Notes under the pieces: model-generated
Seen by the model: the letters and a program-made list of their open reading frames with translations, nothing else
Database searches by the model: none
Told to the model about the DNA's origin: nothing
Origin: Flavobacterium sp. 5
Lineage (GTDB): Bacteria; Bacteroidota; Bacteroidia; Flavobacteriales; Flavobacteriaceae
Length of the DNA: 64,000 nucleotides
Assembly (NCBI RefSeq): GCF_002813295.1
Contig: NZ_PHUE01000001.1
Coordinates: 930,001 to 994,000 of the forward strand
Direction: 5' to 3'
Shown here: one piece after another, positions 16,536 to 25,442 of the stretch
How the letters are laid out: each line of letters opens with the position of its first letter
How positions within the stretch are numbered: the stretch's first letter is position 1
Program-made: the position numbers and the translations under genes

Positions 16536-18755
16536 ATGATAGAAATCGATATAGAAAAAGAAAACAAAGCAATTGCTCACGAATACAAAGAATTACTTCG
16601 TATTAGTTACCAAACCCTAACTACAGAGGACAAAAAACTAATTCGCAAGGCATTTGACGTTGCTGTTGATGCCCATAAAGACCAACGCCGAAAATCTGGT
16701 GAAGCCTATATTTTTCATCCTATTGCAGTTGCCAAAATTGTGGCCTCAGACATTGGTTTGGGAGCGACATCAATTGCTGCGGCCTTAATGCACGACGTTG
16801 TCGAAGACACTCCAATTACTGTCAAAGACATTGATAAAATGTTTGGTCCAAAAATCGCTCAACTGGTTGAAGGATTAACAAAAATATCATTGGTACAAAA
16901 AGATCTAAATGTATCAATGCAGGCAGAAAACTTCCGACGAATGTTGCTAACCCTCAATGATGACGTTAGGGTAATCCTCATAAAAATAGCCGATAGACTG
17001 CATAATATGCTCACTATGGACTCTATGGAGGACCACAAGCAAATCAAACTGGCCTCCGAAACTTTATATATTTATGCTCCATTAGCACATCGATTAGGTC
17101 TTTATAAAATAAAAAACAAACTAGAAGATTTAGGTTTAAAATATACCGAGCCTGAAAGATATAACAACATTGTCAGCAGAATAAGAGAAACTAAGGAAGA
17201 ACAAGATCTTTATATCAAAGATATTTCCGAAGTTCTTCAAAAAGCTTTAGACGAAGAGAATATAGATTACATTATCAAAGGCCGACCAAAATCCATTTAT
17301 TCTATCAATAGAAAAATGCTGGCTCAAAATGTAACTTTTGATGAAGTCTACGATAAATTCGCTTTGCGTATTGTCTATAAATCAAATCCACATGACGAGA
17401 AATTCCTGGCATGGAAAATTTACTCTATTGTGACCGATCATTACAGACCCAGCCCAAGCCGATTACGTGACTGGATATCATCTCCAAAATCAACAGGTTA
17501 CGAAGCCTTGCACATTACCGTAATGGGACCAAAAGGCCGTTGGGTAGAAGTACAGGTTCGTAGCGAGCGTATGGATGAAATTGCCGAAAAAGGATATGCT
17601 GCCCACTATAAATACAAAAACGGAGCTACCGAAGAAAACGGTCTGGACGTTTGGTTAAATCTTTTAAAAGAAGCACTGGAAAACTCAGAAACAAGTGCTG
17701 TCGATTTCGTAGAAGATTTCAAAATGAACTTGTATTCCAAAGAGATTTATATTTTTACCCCAAAAGGAGAAATCAAATCCCTTCCAAAAGGTGCAACTTC
17801 ATTAGATTTTGCCTTTAGCATTCACTCCGAAGTTGGAATAAAAACCAGAGGAACCAGAGTCAACGGAAAATTAGTACCCTTAAATTATGAATTAAAAAGC
17901 GGTGACCAAGTCGAAATCATCACTTCGGCCAATCAAAAACCAACGATCAACTGGCTGGATTTTGTAACCACATCGAGAGCAAAAAATAAAATTAGAAGTG
18001 TACTCAACGAAAATACCAAAAAAATTGCCGAAGACGGAAAAGAACTTCTTACCCGCAAACTAAAACATCTTAAAGTAAATTTAAACGAGCAATCCATCAA
18101 TGAATTGGTTAACTTTTTTAAATTAAAAACAAGTCTGGATTTATTTTACAGAGTCGGTGTTGGTTCGATCGACAACCAACAACTAAAGGATTATGCTTCA
18201 CAAAAAAGCAACACCTTAATAAACTTTTTCAAAAACAAAATCAAACGAAATAACAGCACTGCCGATGCTGATATTCACAAGCAAGTCCTTAGTAATAATT
18301 ACGACATGCTGGTTTTTGGAAAAACTCAAGATAAACTGGATTACAAATTATCGAGCTGCTGCAATCCAATTCCAGGAGATGACGTTTTTGGGTTTGTTAC
18401 CATAAACGAAGGTATCAAAATACATAAAAAAGACTGCCCAAATGCCATTGCACTACAGTCCAATTATGCATACCGAATCATGCAGGCCAAATGGATAGAT
18501 TCCACTCAACAAGATTTCAAAGCCACCATAAACATTATGGGAATGGATAGTTTAGGGCTTACAAACGAACTGACAAAAGTGATTTCAAACATCATGAACG
18601 TCAACATTCAAAGCATTTCACTCAACGGTGAAGCTGGTATTTTCAAAGGTCAGGTATCTGTTATCGTTCCTAACATCACCATTTTGAAAAAATTAATGGA
18701 CAACATCAAAAAAATTGATGGAATCGATAAAGTAACACGAGTGTATAAAAACTAA
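16536..18755 (+). CDS. rel: bifunctional (p)ppGpp synthetase/hydrolase Rel (SpoT-type)
   Basis: A protein of about 739 residues with the complete long-RSH layout. The N-terminal hydrolase domain has HPIAVAKI and LMHDVVEDT (HD motif). The synthetase domain has GRPKSIYSINRKM, FALRIVY and TGYEALHI. A TGS domain follows (IYIFTPKGEIKSLPKGATS), then a conserved CC region (LSSCCNPIPGDDVFGF) and a C-terminal ACT domain. The HDVVED residues indicate an active hydrolase, so this is probably the single RSH enzyme of the cell controlling the stringent response. The frame opens at a TTG at 16521, but ATG at 16536 (MIEIDIEKEN) is the better start. Confidence 0.92.
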   Translation: MIEIDIEKENKAIAHEYKELLRISYQTLTTEDKKLIRKAFDVAVDAHKDQRRKSGEAYIFHPIAVAKIVASDIGLGATSIAAALMHDVVEDTPITVKDIDKMFGPKIAQLVEGLTKISLVQKDLNVSMQAENFRRMLLTLNDDVRVILIKIADRLHNMLTMDSMEDHKQIKLASETLYIYAPLAHRLGLYKIKNKLEDLGLKYTEPERYNNIVSRIRETKEEQDLYIKDISEVLQKALDEENIDYIIKGRPKSIYSINRKMLAQNVTFDEVYDKFALRIVYKSNPHDEKFLAWKIYSIVTDHYRPSPSRLRDWISSPKSTGYEALHITVMGPKGRWVEVQVRSERMDEIAEKGYAAHYKYKNGATEENGLDVWLNLLKEALENSETSAVDFVEDFKMNLYSKEIYIFTPKGEIKSLPKGATSLDFAFSIHSEVGIKTRGTRVNGKLVPLNYELKSGDQVEIITSANQKPTINWLDFVTTSRAKNKIRSVLNENTKKIAEDGKELLTRKLKHLKVNLNEQSINELVNFFKLKTSLDLFYRVGVGSIDNQQLKDYASQKSNTLINFFKNKIKRNNSTADADIHKQVLSNNYDMLVFGKTQDKLDYKLSSCCNPIPGDDVFGFVTINEGIKIHKKDCPNAIALQSNYAYRIMQAKWIDSTQQDFKATINIMGMDSLGLTNELTKVISNIMNVNIQSISLNGEAGIFKGQVSVIVPNITILKKLMDNIKKIDGIDKVTRVYKN

Positions 18756-18835
18756 ACCAACACAAAATAAACTTTAGCAATAAAAATTGTGATAATCACA
18801 ACCGAAAACTATAACGAATAATTTCAAAAAACTTT

Positions 18836-18953
18836 TGGGCATGCCCTCGCTGAGCAAAGGGGCTTACTCATAGCAATCTTTACAAAGCCCCTTTGCTCAA
18901 CGAGGTCGGGCTATACGCGCTACTTTGGTAGCTTGCTTCTATCCCTCACGCAG
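18836..18953 (-). repeat. variable-hairpin dispersed element, family A, copy 2
   Basis: Read on the reverse strand it has the same leader as copy 1: GAGGGATAGAA, AAGCTACCAAAGTAG, ATAGCCCGACC. The stem arms are 18845-18865 and 18885-18905: 21 bp with one wobble position, loop 19 bases. The stem sequence (core GAGCAAAGGGGC) differs from that of copy 1 except for a short AAAGGGC-like part. The element closes with GGGCATGCCC. Confidence 0.8.
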
Positions 18954-19073
18954 TAATCAGGATCTTTAATTTTCATCAGTAAACACATCAATAAAGCTGC
19001 TTTAAGCTCTAAAAAATACAACTGCTGATTCATAATTAAAACCCTATTTTTTTATACTTTTAAAATAATAATT

Positions 19074-19081
19074 TATCTTTG
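19074..19081 (+). promoter_or_regulatory. TAnnTTTG promoter of fur
   Basis: TATCTTTG ends only 6 bases before the ATG at 19088. The transcription start expected for this element would fall at or next to the start codon, pointing to a leaderless mRNA. Confidence 0.65.
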
Positions 19082-19087
19082 CCAGAT

Positions 19088-19594
19088 ATGACACTCATTT
19101 CCACAGATAACAACAAAAATCAAGAGATTGTAAAAAACGTTTTTACAATGTATCTTGAAAACAAAGGACATCGCAAAACCCCTGAACGTTATGCTATCCT
19201 TCAAGAAATATACGAAAGTGAAGAACATTTTGATATAGAAAACCTATACCTCAAAATGAAAAACAAAAACTACCGTGTCAGTAGGGCAACTCTTTACAAT
19301 ACCATCGAATTATTACTAGACTGTGCTTTAGTCCGTAAACATCAGTTTGGACAAAACCAGGCACATTACGAGAAATCCTATTTCGACAAACAGCACGATC
19401 ATATCATTATGACCGATACAGGCGAAGTAATTGAATTTTGTGATCCACGAATTCAAACTATCAAAAAAACGATCGAAGAAATTTTTGATATAGAAATCAC
19501 CAATCATTCCCTATACTTATACGGAAACAGAAAAAAAGAAAAAACAGAAGAAAACACTCTAGAAAATTCGCTGGAGAATACATTAGAAAATTAA
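19088..19594 (+). CDS. fur: Fur-family metal-responsive repressor
   Basis: About 168 residues. The winged-helix part has [18 protein letters not shown] and [16 protein letters not shown] (recognition helix). The dimerisation part has [19 protein letters not shown], which keeps the HDH metal ligands. The two CxxC structural-zinc cysteines of classical Fur, which should sit in this segment, are replaced (M and T), as often in Bacteroidota. The C-terminus is a repeat tail, [14 protein letters not shown]. The upstream TTG (19079) lies inside the promoter, so ATG 19088 is the start. purA follows 18 bases later and is probably co-transcribed. It could regulate iron, zinc or peroxide genes; which metal cannot be told. 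Confidence 0.87.
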   Translation: MTLISTDNNKNQEIVKNVFTMYLENKGHRKTPERYAILQEIYESEEHFDIENLYLKMKNKNYRVSRATLYNTIELLLDCALVRKHQFGQNQAHYEKSYFDKQHDHIIMTDTGEVIEFCDPRIQTIKKTIEEIFDIEITNHSLYLYGNRKKEKTEENTLENSLENTLEN

Positions 19595-19612
19595 CTAAAA
19601 ATAAAATATAGA

Positions 19613-20884
19613 ATGACCGTAGATTTATTATTAGGATTACAATGGGGAGATGAAGGAAAAGGAAAAATTGTTGACGTTCTTACCTCAAATTATGATATAA
19701 TTGCTCGTTTTCAAGGAGGACCAAATGCAGGACACACTCTAGAATTTGATGGAATTAAACACGTTCTAAGAACTATTCCATCTGGAATTTTTCATAAAAC
19801 AGCTATCAATATTATTGGAAACGGAGTTGTAATTGACCCAGTTGTATTTCAAAAAGAAATTGAAGGTCTTGAAAAATTTAATATGGATATTAAATCCAAA
19901 TTAATCATTTCGAGAAAAGCACATTTAATTTTACCAACACACCGTTTATTGGACGCTGCTTCAGAAGCATCTAAAGGTAAAGCTAAAATTGGTTCTACTC
20001 TTAAAGGAATTGGACCAACTTACATGGACAAAACAGGTAGAAACGGATTAAGAGTTGGAGATACTGAATTAGAAGATTTCGAAGAAAGATACAGAGCTTT
20101 GGCTGACAAGCACGAAGAAATGATTAAATTCTACGATGTTAATATTCAGTACAATTTAGCTGAAATGGAAAAAGAATTCTTCGAATCAATCGAAGTATTA
20201 AAATCATTAGACTTTATTGACAGTGAAGAATATTTAAACCAAGCCCAAAGAGCAGGAAAATCAATTCTTTGCGAAGGTGCTCAAGGATCTTTATTAGATG
20301 TTGATTTTGGAACGTATCCATTTGTAACTTCATCAAACACAACAGCTGCTGGTGCTTGTACAGGTTTAGGTATTGCTCCAAACAAAATCAAAGAGGTTTA
20401 CGGAATTTTCAAAGCGTATGTAACTCGTGTTGGAAGCGGACCTTTCCCAACCGAACTTTTTGACGAAGACGGTGCAACTATGGCCAAAGTAGGAAACGAA
20501 TTTGGATCAGTTACAGGAAGACAAAGACGTTGTGGATGGTTAGACTTAGTAGCTCTAAAATATGCTGTTCAAATCAATGGAGTAACTCAGTTAATGATGA
20601 TGAAAGGTGATGTACTTTCTGGTTTCGAAACTTTAAAAGTATGTACTGAATACAATTATAAAGGTAAAAACATTTCACATTTTCCATACAACATTGAGCC
20701 AGAAAATGTAACTCCAGTATTCAAAGATTTCAAAGGATGGCACCAAGATTTAACAGGAATGACCACTTACGATCAATTACCAATCGAATTAAAAGAATAC
20801 ATTGAATTTATTGAGAAAGAAGTTGAAGTTCCAATAAAAATTGTTTCTGTTGGACCAGATAGAAAACAAACAATTCTTAAATAA
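19613..20884 (+). CDS. purA: adenylosuccinate synthetase
   Basis: A 423-residue enzyme of the expected length. The GTP/IMP loop is LGLQWGDEGKGKIVDVL at the N-terminus, with catalytic Asp and His regions (GGPNAGHTLEF), then GSTLKGIGPTYMDKTGRNGL, and SVTGRQRRCGWLDLVALKYA near residue 305. It joins IMP and aspartate using GTP, the first committed step to AMP. It is downstream of fur with an 18-base gap. A strong terminator follows at 20892-20917. Confidence 0.97.
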   Translation: MTVDLLLGLQWGDEGKGKIVDVLTSNYDIIARFQGGPNAGHTLEFDGIKHVLRTIPSGIFHKTAINIIGNGVVIDPVVFQKEIEGLEKFNMDIKSKLIISRKAHLILPTHRLLDAASEASKGKAKIGSTLKGIGPTYMDKTGRNGLRVGDTELEDFEERYRALADKHEEMIKFYDVNIQYNLAEMEKEFFESIEVLKSLDFIDSEEYLNQAQRAGKSILCEGAQGSLLDVDFGTYPFVTSSNTTAAGACTGLGIAPNKIKEVYGIFKAYVTRVGSGPFPTELFDEDGATMAKVGNEFGSVTGRQRRCGWLDLVALKYAVQINGVTQLMMMKGDVLSGFETLKVCTEYNYKGKNISHFPYNIEPENVTPVFKDFKGWHQDLTGMTTYDQLPIELKEYIEFIEKEVEVPIKIVSVGPDRKQTILK

Positions 20885-20891
20885 TACTACT

Positions 20892-20923
20892 AACGCTCTG
20901 AACTATTTCAGAGCGTTTTTTTT
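20892..20923 (+). terminator. intrinsic terminator after purA
   Basis: A perfect 11-bp stem (AACGCTCTGAA, 20892-20902, with 20907-20917), 4-base loop and T-run. Confidence 0.9.
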
Positions 20924-20943
20924 ACTATATAAAACTGAATCCC

Positions 20944-21528
20944 ATGAACAATCCAAAATATAAAATACAAAAAACAGAATTACTATCTGACAACTGGTAC
21001 GTCCTGAATAAAGTTACAGTAGATTATCAAAAAAAGGATAATACTTGGGACACACAAGTACGAGAAGTGTATGACAGAGGCAATGGAGCAGCAATACTTT
21101 TATACAACGAAAAAAAGGGTACGGTTATACTAACCCGCCAATTTAGACTACCTTCCTATTTAAACGGAAACAAAAGTGGTTTACTGATTGAAGTATGCGC
21201 TGGATTACTAGACGAAGACAACCCCGAAGCCTGTATCATCCGTGAAACAGAAGAAGAAACGGGTTATCGCTTGCATTCAGTTAAAAAAGTTTTTGAATCA
21301 TATATGTCCCCTGGGGCAGTAACCGAAATTCTATACTGCTTCGTAGGAGAATATGATGCCAGTATGAAAGTAAGCTCTGGTGGAGGACTAGAACACGAAC
21401 ATGAAGAAATTGATGTTATCGAAATTCCTTTTGACCAAGCTTATGTTATGATTGAGTCAGGAGAAATAAAAGATGCTAAAACCATTATGCTCTTACAATA
21501 TGCTAAAATCCATAATTTAGTTTCCTAA
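20944..21528 (+). CDS. nudK: Nudix hydrolase, NudK-like (nucleotide-sugar diphosphatase)
   Basis: A 194-residue protein of the NudK length class. The Nudix box region reads [20 protein letters not shown] then EEETGY, the metal-binding REuxEE core with the two-residue longer spacer typical of NudK and ADP-sugar pyrophosphatases. E. coli NudK hydrolyses GDP-mannose; ADP-ribose activity is the alternative. It begins just after the purA terminator and is followed by a convergent AEC transporter gene. Confidence 0.88.
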   Translation: MNNPKYKIQKTELLSDNWYVLNKVTVDYQKKDNTWDTQVREVYDRGNGAAILLYNEKKGTVILTRQFRLPSYLNGNKSGLLIEVCAGLLDEDNPEACIIRETEEETGYRLHSVKKVFESYMSPGAVTEILYCFVGEYDASMKVSSGGGLEHEHEEIDVIEIPFDQAYVMIESGEIKDAKTIMLLQYAKIHNLVS

Positions 21529-21557
21529 AAAGAACCTTAAGTATTTTATTTCCAGAA

Positions 21558-22469
21558 TTAAATAAAACGCATTAAAACAGCCCAAAAAATTAAAGTAATA
21601 AACGATAGCGGTATTCCAAAACCAATCATCATACTACTTAATCTAGGTTTTAGCCCATATGTTGAAGACAAAATACACGCAGTAATCATTGGAGCCATCG
21701 CCGATTCTAATACAGCAACCTGAATAGCCTTACTGTGCTGATTAAGAACTATTACATATAAAAAAAAGATAATAGCTGGCGTGGCAATCAATTTATAAAA
21801 CAATCCCAACCCCAGGAATTCCCAATGCATGCTTCTTTTTTCAAAGCGCAATTGCAACCCCACCGAAAGTAAGGCCAAAGGTGTCACTACACTCCCTATT
21901 GACTTAAACAACAACTGTCCCCATTCGTAAAAATCAAATTTAAAAACATTCATCAAACAGGCGATGCAGAAAGTAACAAACGGAGGAAAAAAAGCAATCT
22001 TTTTAGCAATTTGAAAGCTATTCAAATTCCCTTTAGAATAAGCAGTAGCAACCAAAACCGCTAAAGTGGAAAGCACCACAAAAGATCCTGGTTGATCTAC
22101 AATTATAGCTGTTTTCATTCCCTCTTCTCCATACAAAGCTTCAATTATTGGAAATCCTAAAAAAGAGGTATTTCCTAAACCCGAGCAAATAATCAAACAG
22201 CCTGTAAGTTTTCTTGGCCATCCCTTTTTATTTCCTAAATAATTGAAAAAAAAATATGAAATAATAAACCCAATCCAAGATACTCCAATAGAGAACAACA
22301 ATTGATTATCCCATTTAATTTTCGGAATATAATATAAGGCTAATGCCGGAAGGCAAATATAAATAACGACCCAATTTAAAATTTTATGCGCATTCTTAGG
22401 TATTTGCTTTACATTTTGCAATACAAGACCAAGTAATAAGAAAATAAAAATGAGAATAAAATTGTTCAT
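21558..22469 (-). CDS. AEC-family transporter (auxin efflux carrier-like)
   Basis: A 303-residue membrane protein of about ten helices, in two five-helix halves, starting FILIFIFLLLGLVLQNVKQI. It contains CSGLGNTSFLGFPIIEALYG, the conserved N-x-x-F-x-G-x-P segment of the AEC/BASS fold, and near the end SAMAPMITACILSSTYGL. Bacterial members export or take up carboxylates and other small anions; the substrate is not predictable. It has its own promoter at 22496-22503 and is divergent from the Rrf2 gene. Confidence 0.87.
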   Translation of the reverse strand: MNNFILIFIFLLLGLVLQNVKQIPKNAHKILNWVVIYICLPALALYYIPKIKWDNQLLFSIGVSWIGFIISYFFFNYLGNKKGWPRKLTGCLIICSGLGNTSFLGFPIIEALYGEEGMKTAIIVDQPGSFVVLSTLAVLVATAYSKGNLNSFQIAKKIAFFPPFVTFCIACLMNVFKFDFYEWGQLLFKSIGSVVTPLALLSVGLQLRFEKRSMHWEFLGLGLFYKLIATPAIIFFLYVIVLNQHSKAIQVAVLESAMAPMITACILSSTYGLKPRLSSMMIGFGIPLSFITLIFWAVLMRFI

Positions 22470-22495
22470 CGCATAAAATAGATCGCAAAAATACC

Positions 22496-22503
22496 ATTAA
22501 AAA
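22496..22503 (-). promoter_or_regulatory. TAnnTTTG promoter of the AEC transporter gene
   Basis: TATTTTTG on the reverse strand, 27 bases from the ATG at 22469. Confidence 0.55.
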
Positions 22504-22594
22504 ACTTTTAACCCAAAAGCTATACAATAAATTAAGAAATGTTAAATCACTGTATTTTTTTTCAAAATAAGCCCGTGAATTCAAAAACAAGTTC

Positions 22595-22602
22595 TATATT
22601 TG
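22595..22602 (+). promoter_or_regulatory. TAnnTTTG promoter of the Rrf2 gene
   Basis: TATATTTG, 20 bases before the ATG at 22622. The spacer AATAAATTTTATTA is palindrome-like and could hold an autoregulatory operator. Confidence 0.6.
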
Positions 22603-22621
22603 CAATAAATTTTATTACAGT

Positions 22622-23029
22622 ATGATTTCAGGTAAATTTGCCATAACAATTCACATTCTAACTCTACTATCAAAGTTCCCAGATGAATTTTTATCATCTG
22701 ATTTTATAGCAGGAAGTATGAATTTGCATCCTGTTTTGGTTAGAAAAGAAATTTCAAACCTGAAAAAAAATAATATTGTAGAAAGCAAAGAAGGCAAAAA
22801 CGGAGGTACTCGATTATTAAAATCTGCTTCAAAAATTACTTTAGACTCTATATTTAAAATGACTTTTGATACTGTAACATTGGGTTTTTCTAAAAATGAA
22901 CCTAATCCAGATTGTCCTGTAGGCAAACAAATAAATAAAAATTTAGAAAATTTATATGAAGAAATTAATCAAACAATAAGCTTGCAATTGAGCAACATTA
23001 CTTTGGAAGAATTTTCAAATAAATTTTAA
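22622..23029 (+). CDS. Rrf2-family transcriptional regulator (YwnA-like)
   Basis: A 135-residue winged-helix regulator. MISGKFAITIHILTLLSKFP opens the first helices, and NLHPVLVRKEISNLKKNNIV with the GKNGGTRL wing form the DNA-binding part. One cysteine (PDCPVGKQ) sits where Rrf2 proteins hold a redox-sensing residue or cluster ligand; a three-Cys Fe-S site is absent. The gene directly after it is an NAD(P)-binding oxidoreductase, the same pairing as ywnA-ywnB of Bacillus, so it probably represses that gene and responds to electrophiles or oxidants. Confidence 0.87.
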   Translation: MISGKFAITIHILTLLSKFPDEFLSSDFIAGSMNLHPVLVRKEISNLKKNNIVESKEGKNGGTRLLKSASKITLDSIFKMTFDTVTLGFSKNEPNPDCPVGKQINKNLENLYEEINQTISLQLSNITLEEFSNKF

Positions 23030-23086
23030 TTCTATTTTTTTTACCAAAACTGTAACATTTTTTATTACTTTTAAATATATACAATT

Positions 23087-23728
23087 ATGAAAATCGCAAT
23101 TATTGGAGCCACAGGATTTGTAGGTTCAGCAATTTTAAATGAGTTAATAAGCAGAAACCATGAAATTACTGCAATTGTAAGAACCCCAAAAGAAACATCA
23201 GGAGTAAAATGGGTTGCTACTGATATCTTTAATATCGATTCTTTAGTAGAAGCTCTAAAAGGAAACGATGTTGTCATTAACGCTTACAACCCTGGTTGGA
23301 CAAACCCAAACATTTATAGTGAAGCAATTGCTGGAGCAAAAGCAATTCAGGAAGCTGTTAAAAAATCAGGAGTAAAACGTTTTATAACTATCGGTGGAGC
23401 TGGAAGTTTATACATTGCTCCAAACCTACAACTGATTGACACACCAGAATTTCCAAAAGAGTATTTTGAAGGAGCAAATGCTGCAAGACATTATTTGGAA
23501 ATCATTAAAGAAGAAAAAGACTTAGACTGGGCCTTTTTTAGCCCTGCTATCGAAATGCATCAAGGAATCACAACGGGTCGAACAGGAAAATACAGACTAG
23601 GTTTAGAAAATCCAGTTTTTAATAATGATCAACGAAGTATTTTATCTGCAGAAGATTTAGCTGTTGCCATTGCTGATGAAGTGGAAACTCCAAAACATCA
23701 TCAACAACGTTTTACAGCAGCTTATTAA
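23087..23728 (+). CDS. NAD(P)-binding oxidoreductase (YwnB/NmrA-like atypical SDR)
   Basis: A 213-residue single Rossmann domain. MKIAIIGATGFVGSAILNEL gives the G-x-x-G-x-x-G dinucleotide site, and ITAIVRTPKET the basic residue favouring NADP(H). RFITIGGAGSLYI is the usual strand of atypical SDRs, and no YxxxK pair is present. It lies 57 bases after the Rrf2 gene. The substrate is unknown; quinone, flavin or aldehyde reduction is possible. A long terminator (23745-23796) closes the unit. Confidence 0.85.
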   Translation: MKIAIIGATGFVGSAILNELISRNHEITAIVRTPKETSGVKWVATDIFNIDSLVEALKGNDVVINAYNPGWTNPNIYSEAIAGAKAIQEAVKKSGVKRFITIGGAGSLYIAPNLQLIDTPEFPKEYFEGANAARHYLEIIKEEKDLDWAFFSPAIEMHQGITTGRTGKYRLGLENPVFNNDQRSILSAEDLAVAIADEVETPKHHQQRFTAAY

Positions 23729-23744
23729 TTTTGTTTTAATTCAA

Positions 23745-23796
23745 AAAACAAAAACAGTTTCAAAAACAATTGCATTTTTGAAACTGTTTTTGTTTT
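23745..23796. terminator. 22-bp perfect hairpin terminator
   Basis: Arms 23745-23766 and 23775-23796 pair perfectly around the 8-base loop CAATTGCA, with A and T runs on both sides. It separates the oxidoreductase gene from meaB and excludes upstream start codons for meaB. Confidence 0.9.
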
Positions 23797-23828
23797 CACT
23801 ACTTTTACTTATCAAAAAGAAAAGTATT

Positions 23829-24917
23829 TTGCCTAACAACAAAAAAAATCCAAGCGCATTAAACGAAAAAGCTGGTATTTCACCACCCGAAATTATCAGT
23901 ACAAGTGCTTTGCAAAACATTAAGGAGTTTAGAAAGAAACAACCGTCTGCTACAGAATTAATCAAAGGTATTATATCAAAAGATATCACAGCGTTAAGCC
24001 GTGCCATAACTTTAATAGAAAGTACAAATACGGCACATTTATCCAAAGCCAATGAAGTTATCCAAGGCTGTTTACCACATGCAAATAAATCAATACGCAT
24101 AGGTATTACTGGTGTACCCGGAGTTGGAAAAAGCACGTTTATTGAAGCTTTTGGAAAACACTTAACTAGTTTAGGCTACAAAATAGCAGTTCTTGCTGTA
24201 GACCCCAGCAGTACTATTTCACACGGAAGTATTTTAGGCGATAAAACCCGAATGGAAGAATTAGTAAAAGATCAAAATGCATTTATTCGCCCATCGGCAT
24301 CTGGAGAAACTTTAGGAGGTGTGGCTCGAAAAACTCGAGAAACAATTATTCTTTGCGAAGCATGTGGTTTTAATATAATTCTAATTGAAACCGTTGGTGT
24401 GGGACAAAGTGAAACTGCAGTCCACGGCATGGTCGATTTCTTTTTGCTTTTAAAAATAGCTGGTGCAGGAGATGAATTACAAGGAATCAAACGAGGGATT
24501 ATGGAAATGGCAGATGCCATAGTTATAAATAAAGCCGATGGTGATAATATTAAAAAAGCAACCTTAGCAAAAGTCGAATTTAACAGAGCCTTGCATTTAT
24601 TTCCTTCTAAAAAATCAGGATGGGTTCCGACAACTGCTACTTGTAGTGCCATAACTCATGATGGAATTGAGAATGTCTGGCAAACTATTTCAGATTATCT
24701 AGAGTTAGTACATACCAATGATTATTTTGCAGAAAAACGAAAAGAACAAAATCAGTTTTGGATGAAGGAAACCATAAATGAGCAATTAAAAACTCATTTT
24801 TACAATCAACCAAATATCATTGAACTATTAGAAACCAATAGAAAAGCGGTACAAGATAATGAGATATCCCCTTTTGTCGCTGCACAACTATTATTAGACC
24901 GTTATTTCAAAAAATAA
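23829..24917 (+). CDS. meaB: MeaB/ArgK-type G3E GTPase (methylmalonyl-CoA mutase chaperone)
   Basis: About 362 residues from a TTG start at 23829. The frame is open back to 23664, but that part overlaps the preceding gene and crosses a terminator, and no ATG lies between. Walker A is GITGVPGVGKSTFIEAFG, followed by AVLAVDPSSTISHGSILGDK, the Walker B/ETVGVGQSE region and the guanine motif NKADGD. MeaB loads and protects adenosylcobalamin on methylmalonyl-CoA mutase, though the mutase genes are not here. A hairpin terminator follows at 24934-24969. Confidence 0.9.
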   Translation: MPNNKKNPSALNEKAGISPPEIISTSALQNIKEFRKKQPSATELIKGIISKDITALSRAITLIESTNTAHLSKANEVIQGCLPHANKSIRIGITGVPGVGKSTFIEAFGKHLTSLGYKIAVLAVDPSSTISHGSILGDKTRMEELVKDQNAFIRPSASGETLGGVARKTRETIILCEACGFNIILIETVGVGQSETAVHGMVDFFLLLKIAGAGDELQGIKRGIMEMADAIVINKADGDNIKKATLAKVEFNRALHLFPSKKSGWVPTTATCSAITHDGIENVWQTISDYLELVHTNDYFAEKRKEQNQFWMKETINEQLKTHFYNQPNIIELLETNRKAVQDNEISPFVAAQLLLDRYFKK

Positions 24918-24933
24918 AACTGTATTATAAATA

Positions 24934-24969
24934 AAAACTGCAAAAGCTGAATTCAACTTTTGCAGTTTT
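24934..24969. terminator. terminator between meaB and the convergent small gene
   Basis: A 13-bp perfect stem (24934-24946 with 24957-24969) with T and A runs on either side; it should work in both directions. Confidence 0.85.
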
Positions 24970-25015
24970 ATTAATTGTTTTTTTTTAAACAGAAGCAGTC
25001 CTTCTAAAAAAACAA

Positions 25016-25243
25016 TTATTCTTCGTAACGTACTATCTCTCTATCGTAAAACTCATTGGCAAGAACGATAAGCCCTTCCATTTCAGCATTCAATTCAGCT
25101 TCGTCAAGATCTTCGGCTTCTTCCATGAATTCTACTTCATCATCTTTCAAATTGATAATAAATCTTGGATAATCCAAGTGAATTATAAATATATCATCTG
25201 GAAAATCTGTATTGTCTCCTAATAAGAATTTTGGTAATTCCAT
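25016..25243 (-). CDS. small conserved acidic protein of unknown function
   Basis: 75 residues, starting MELPKFLLGDNTDFPDDIFI and rich in Asp/Glu (EFMEEAEDLDEAELNAEMEG). No signal peptide, membrane helix or metal motif is seen. I recognise the pattern (KF.LGDNTD.P..IF.IH...PRFIINL) as that of short cytosolic proteins recurring in Flavobacteriaceae, but no function is known to me. Codon use is like its neighbours and the ATG is the only sensible start. It is convergent with meaB. Confidence 0.75.
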   Translation of the reverse strand: MELPKFLLGDNTDFPDDIFIIHLDYPRFIINLKDDEVEFMEEAEDLDEAELNAEMEGLIVLANEFYDREIVRYEE

Positions 25244-25336
25244 GTGTTTTATTTTTTTAATGTAAGAGTGTAAAAATACGTTTTTTATTGAAATACCCTT
25301 TTTAAAAAAGGTCTTAAAAAATTAAAATTATCATTT

Positions 25337-25402
25337 CGTCCTGATGGAAGTGACATCCTCTTGTGGCGGTGTTCGCCACAAGAGATAAAACGGACAGCAG
25401 GT
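25337..25402 (-). repeat. variable-hairpin dispersed element, family B, copy 1
   Basis: Read on the reverse strand: GCTGTCCGTTTTATCT, then a perfect 11-bp hairpin (arms 25358-25368 and 25374-25384, loop 5), then GGATGTCACTTCCATCAGG. Other copies are at 31681-31772 and 50308-50375; the flanks match while the hairpin differs. Confidence 0.85.
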
Positions 25403-25442
25403 TGAATCTTGTTTTGAAAACGAAAATTACTTGCTCCTAAAA

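Larger units (their letters stand above)
18756..19087. other. 332-base intergenic region between rel and fur
   Basis: Contains hairpin element family A copy 2 (18836-18953) and the fur promoter. The rest is AT-rich with no open frame worth calling. Confidence 0.7.
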
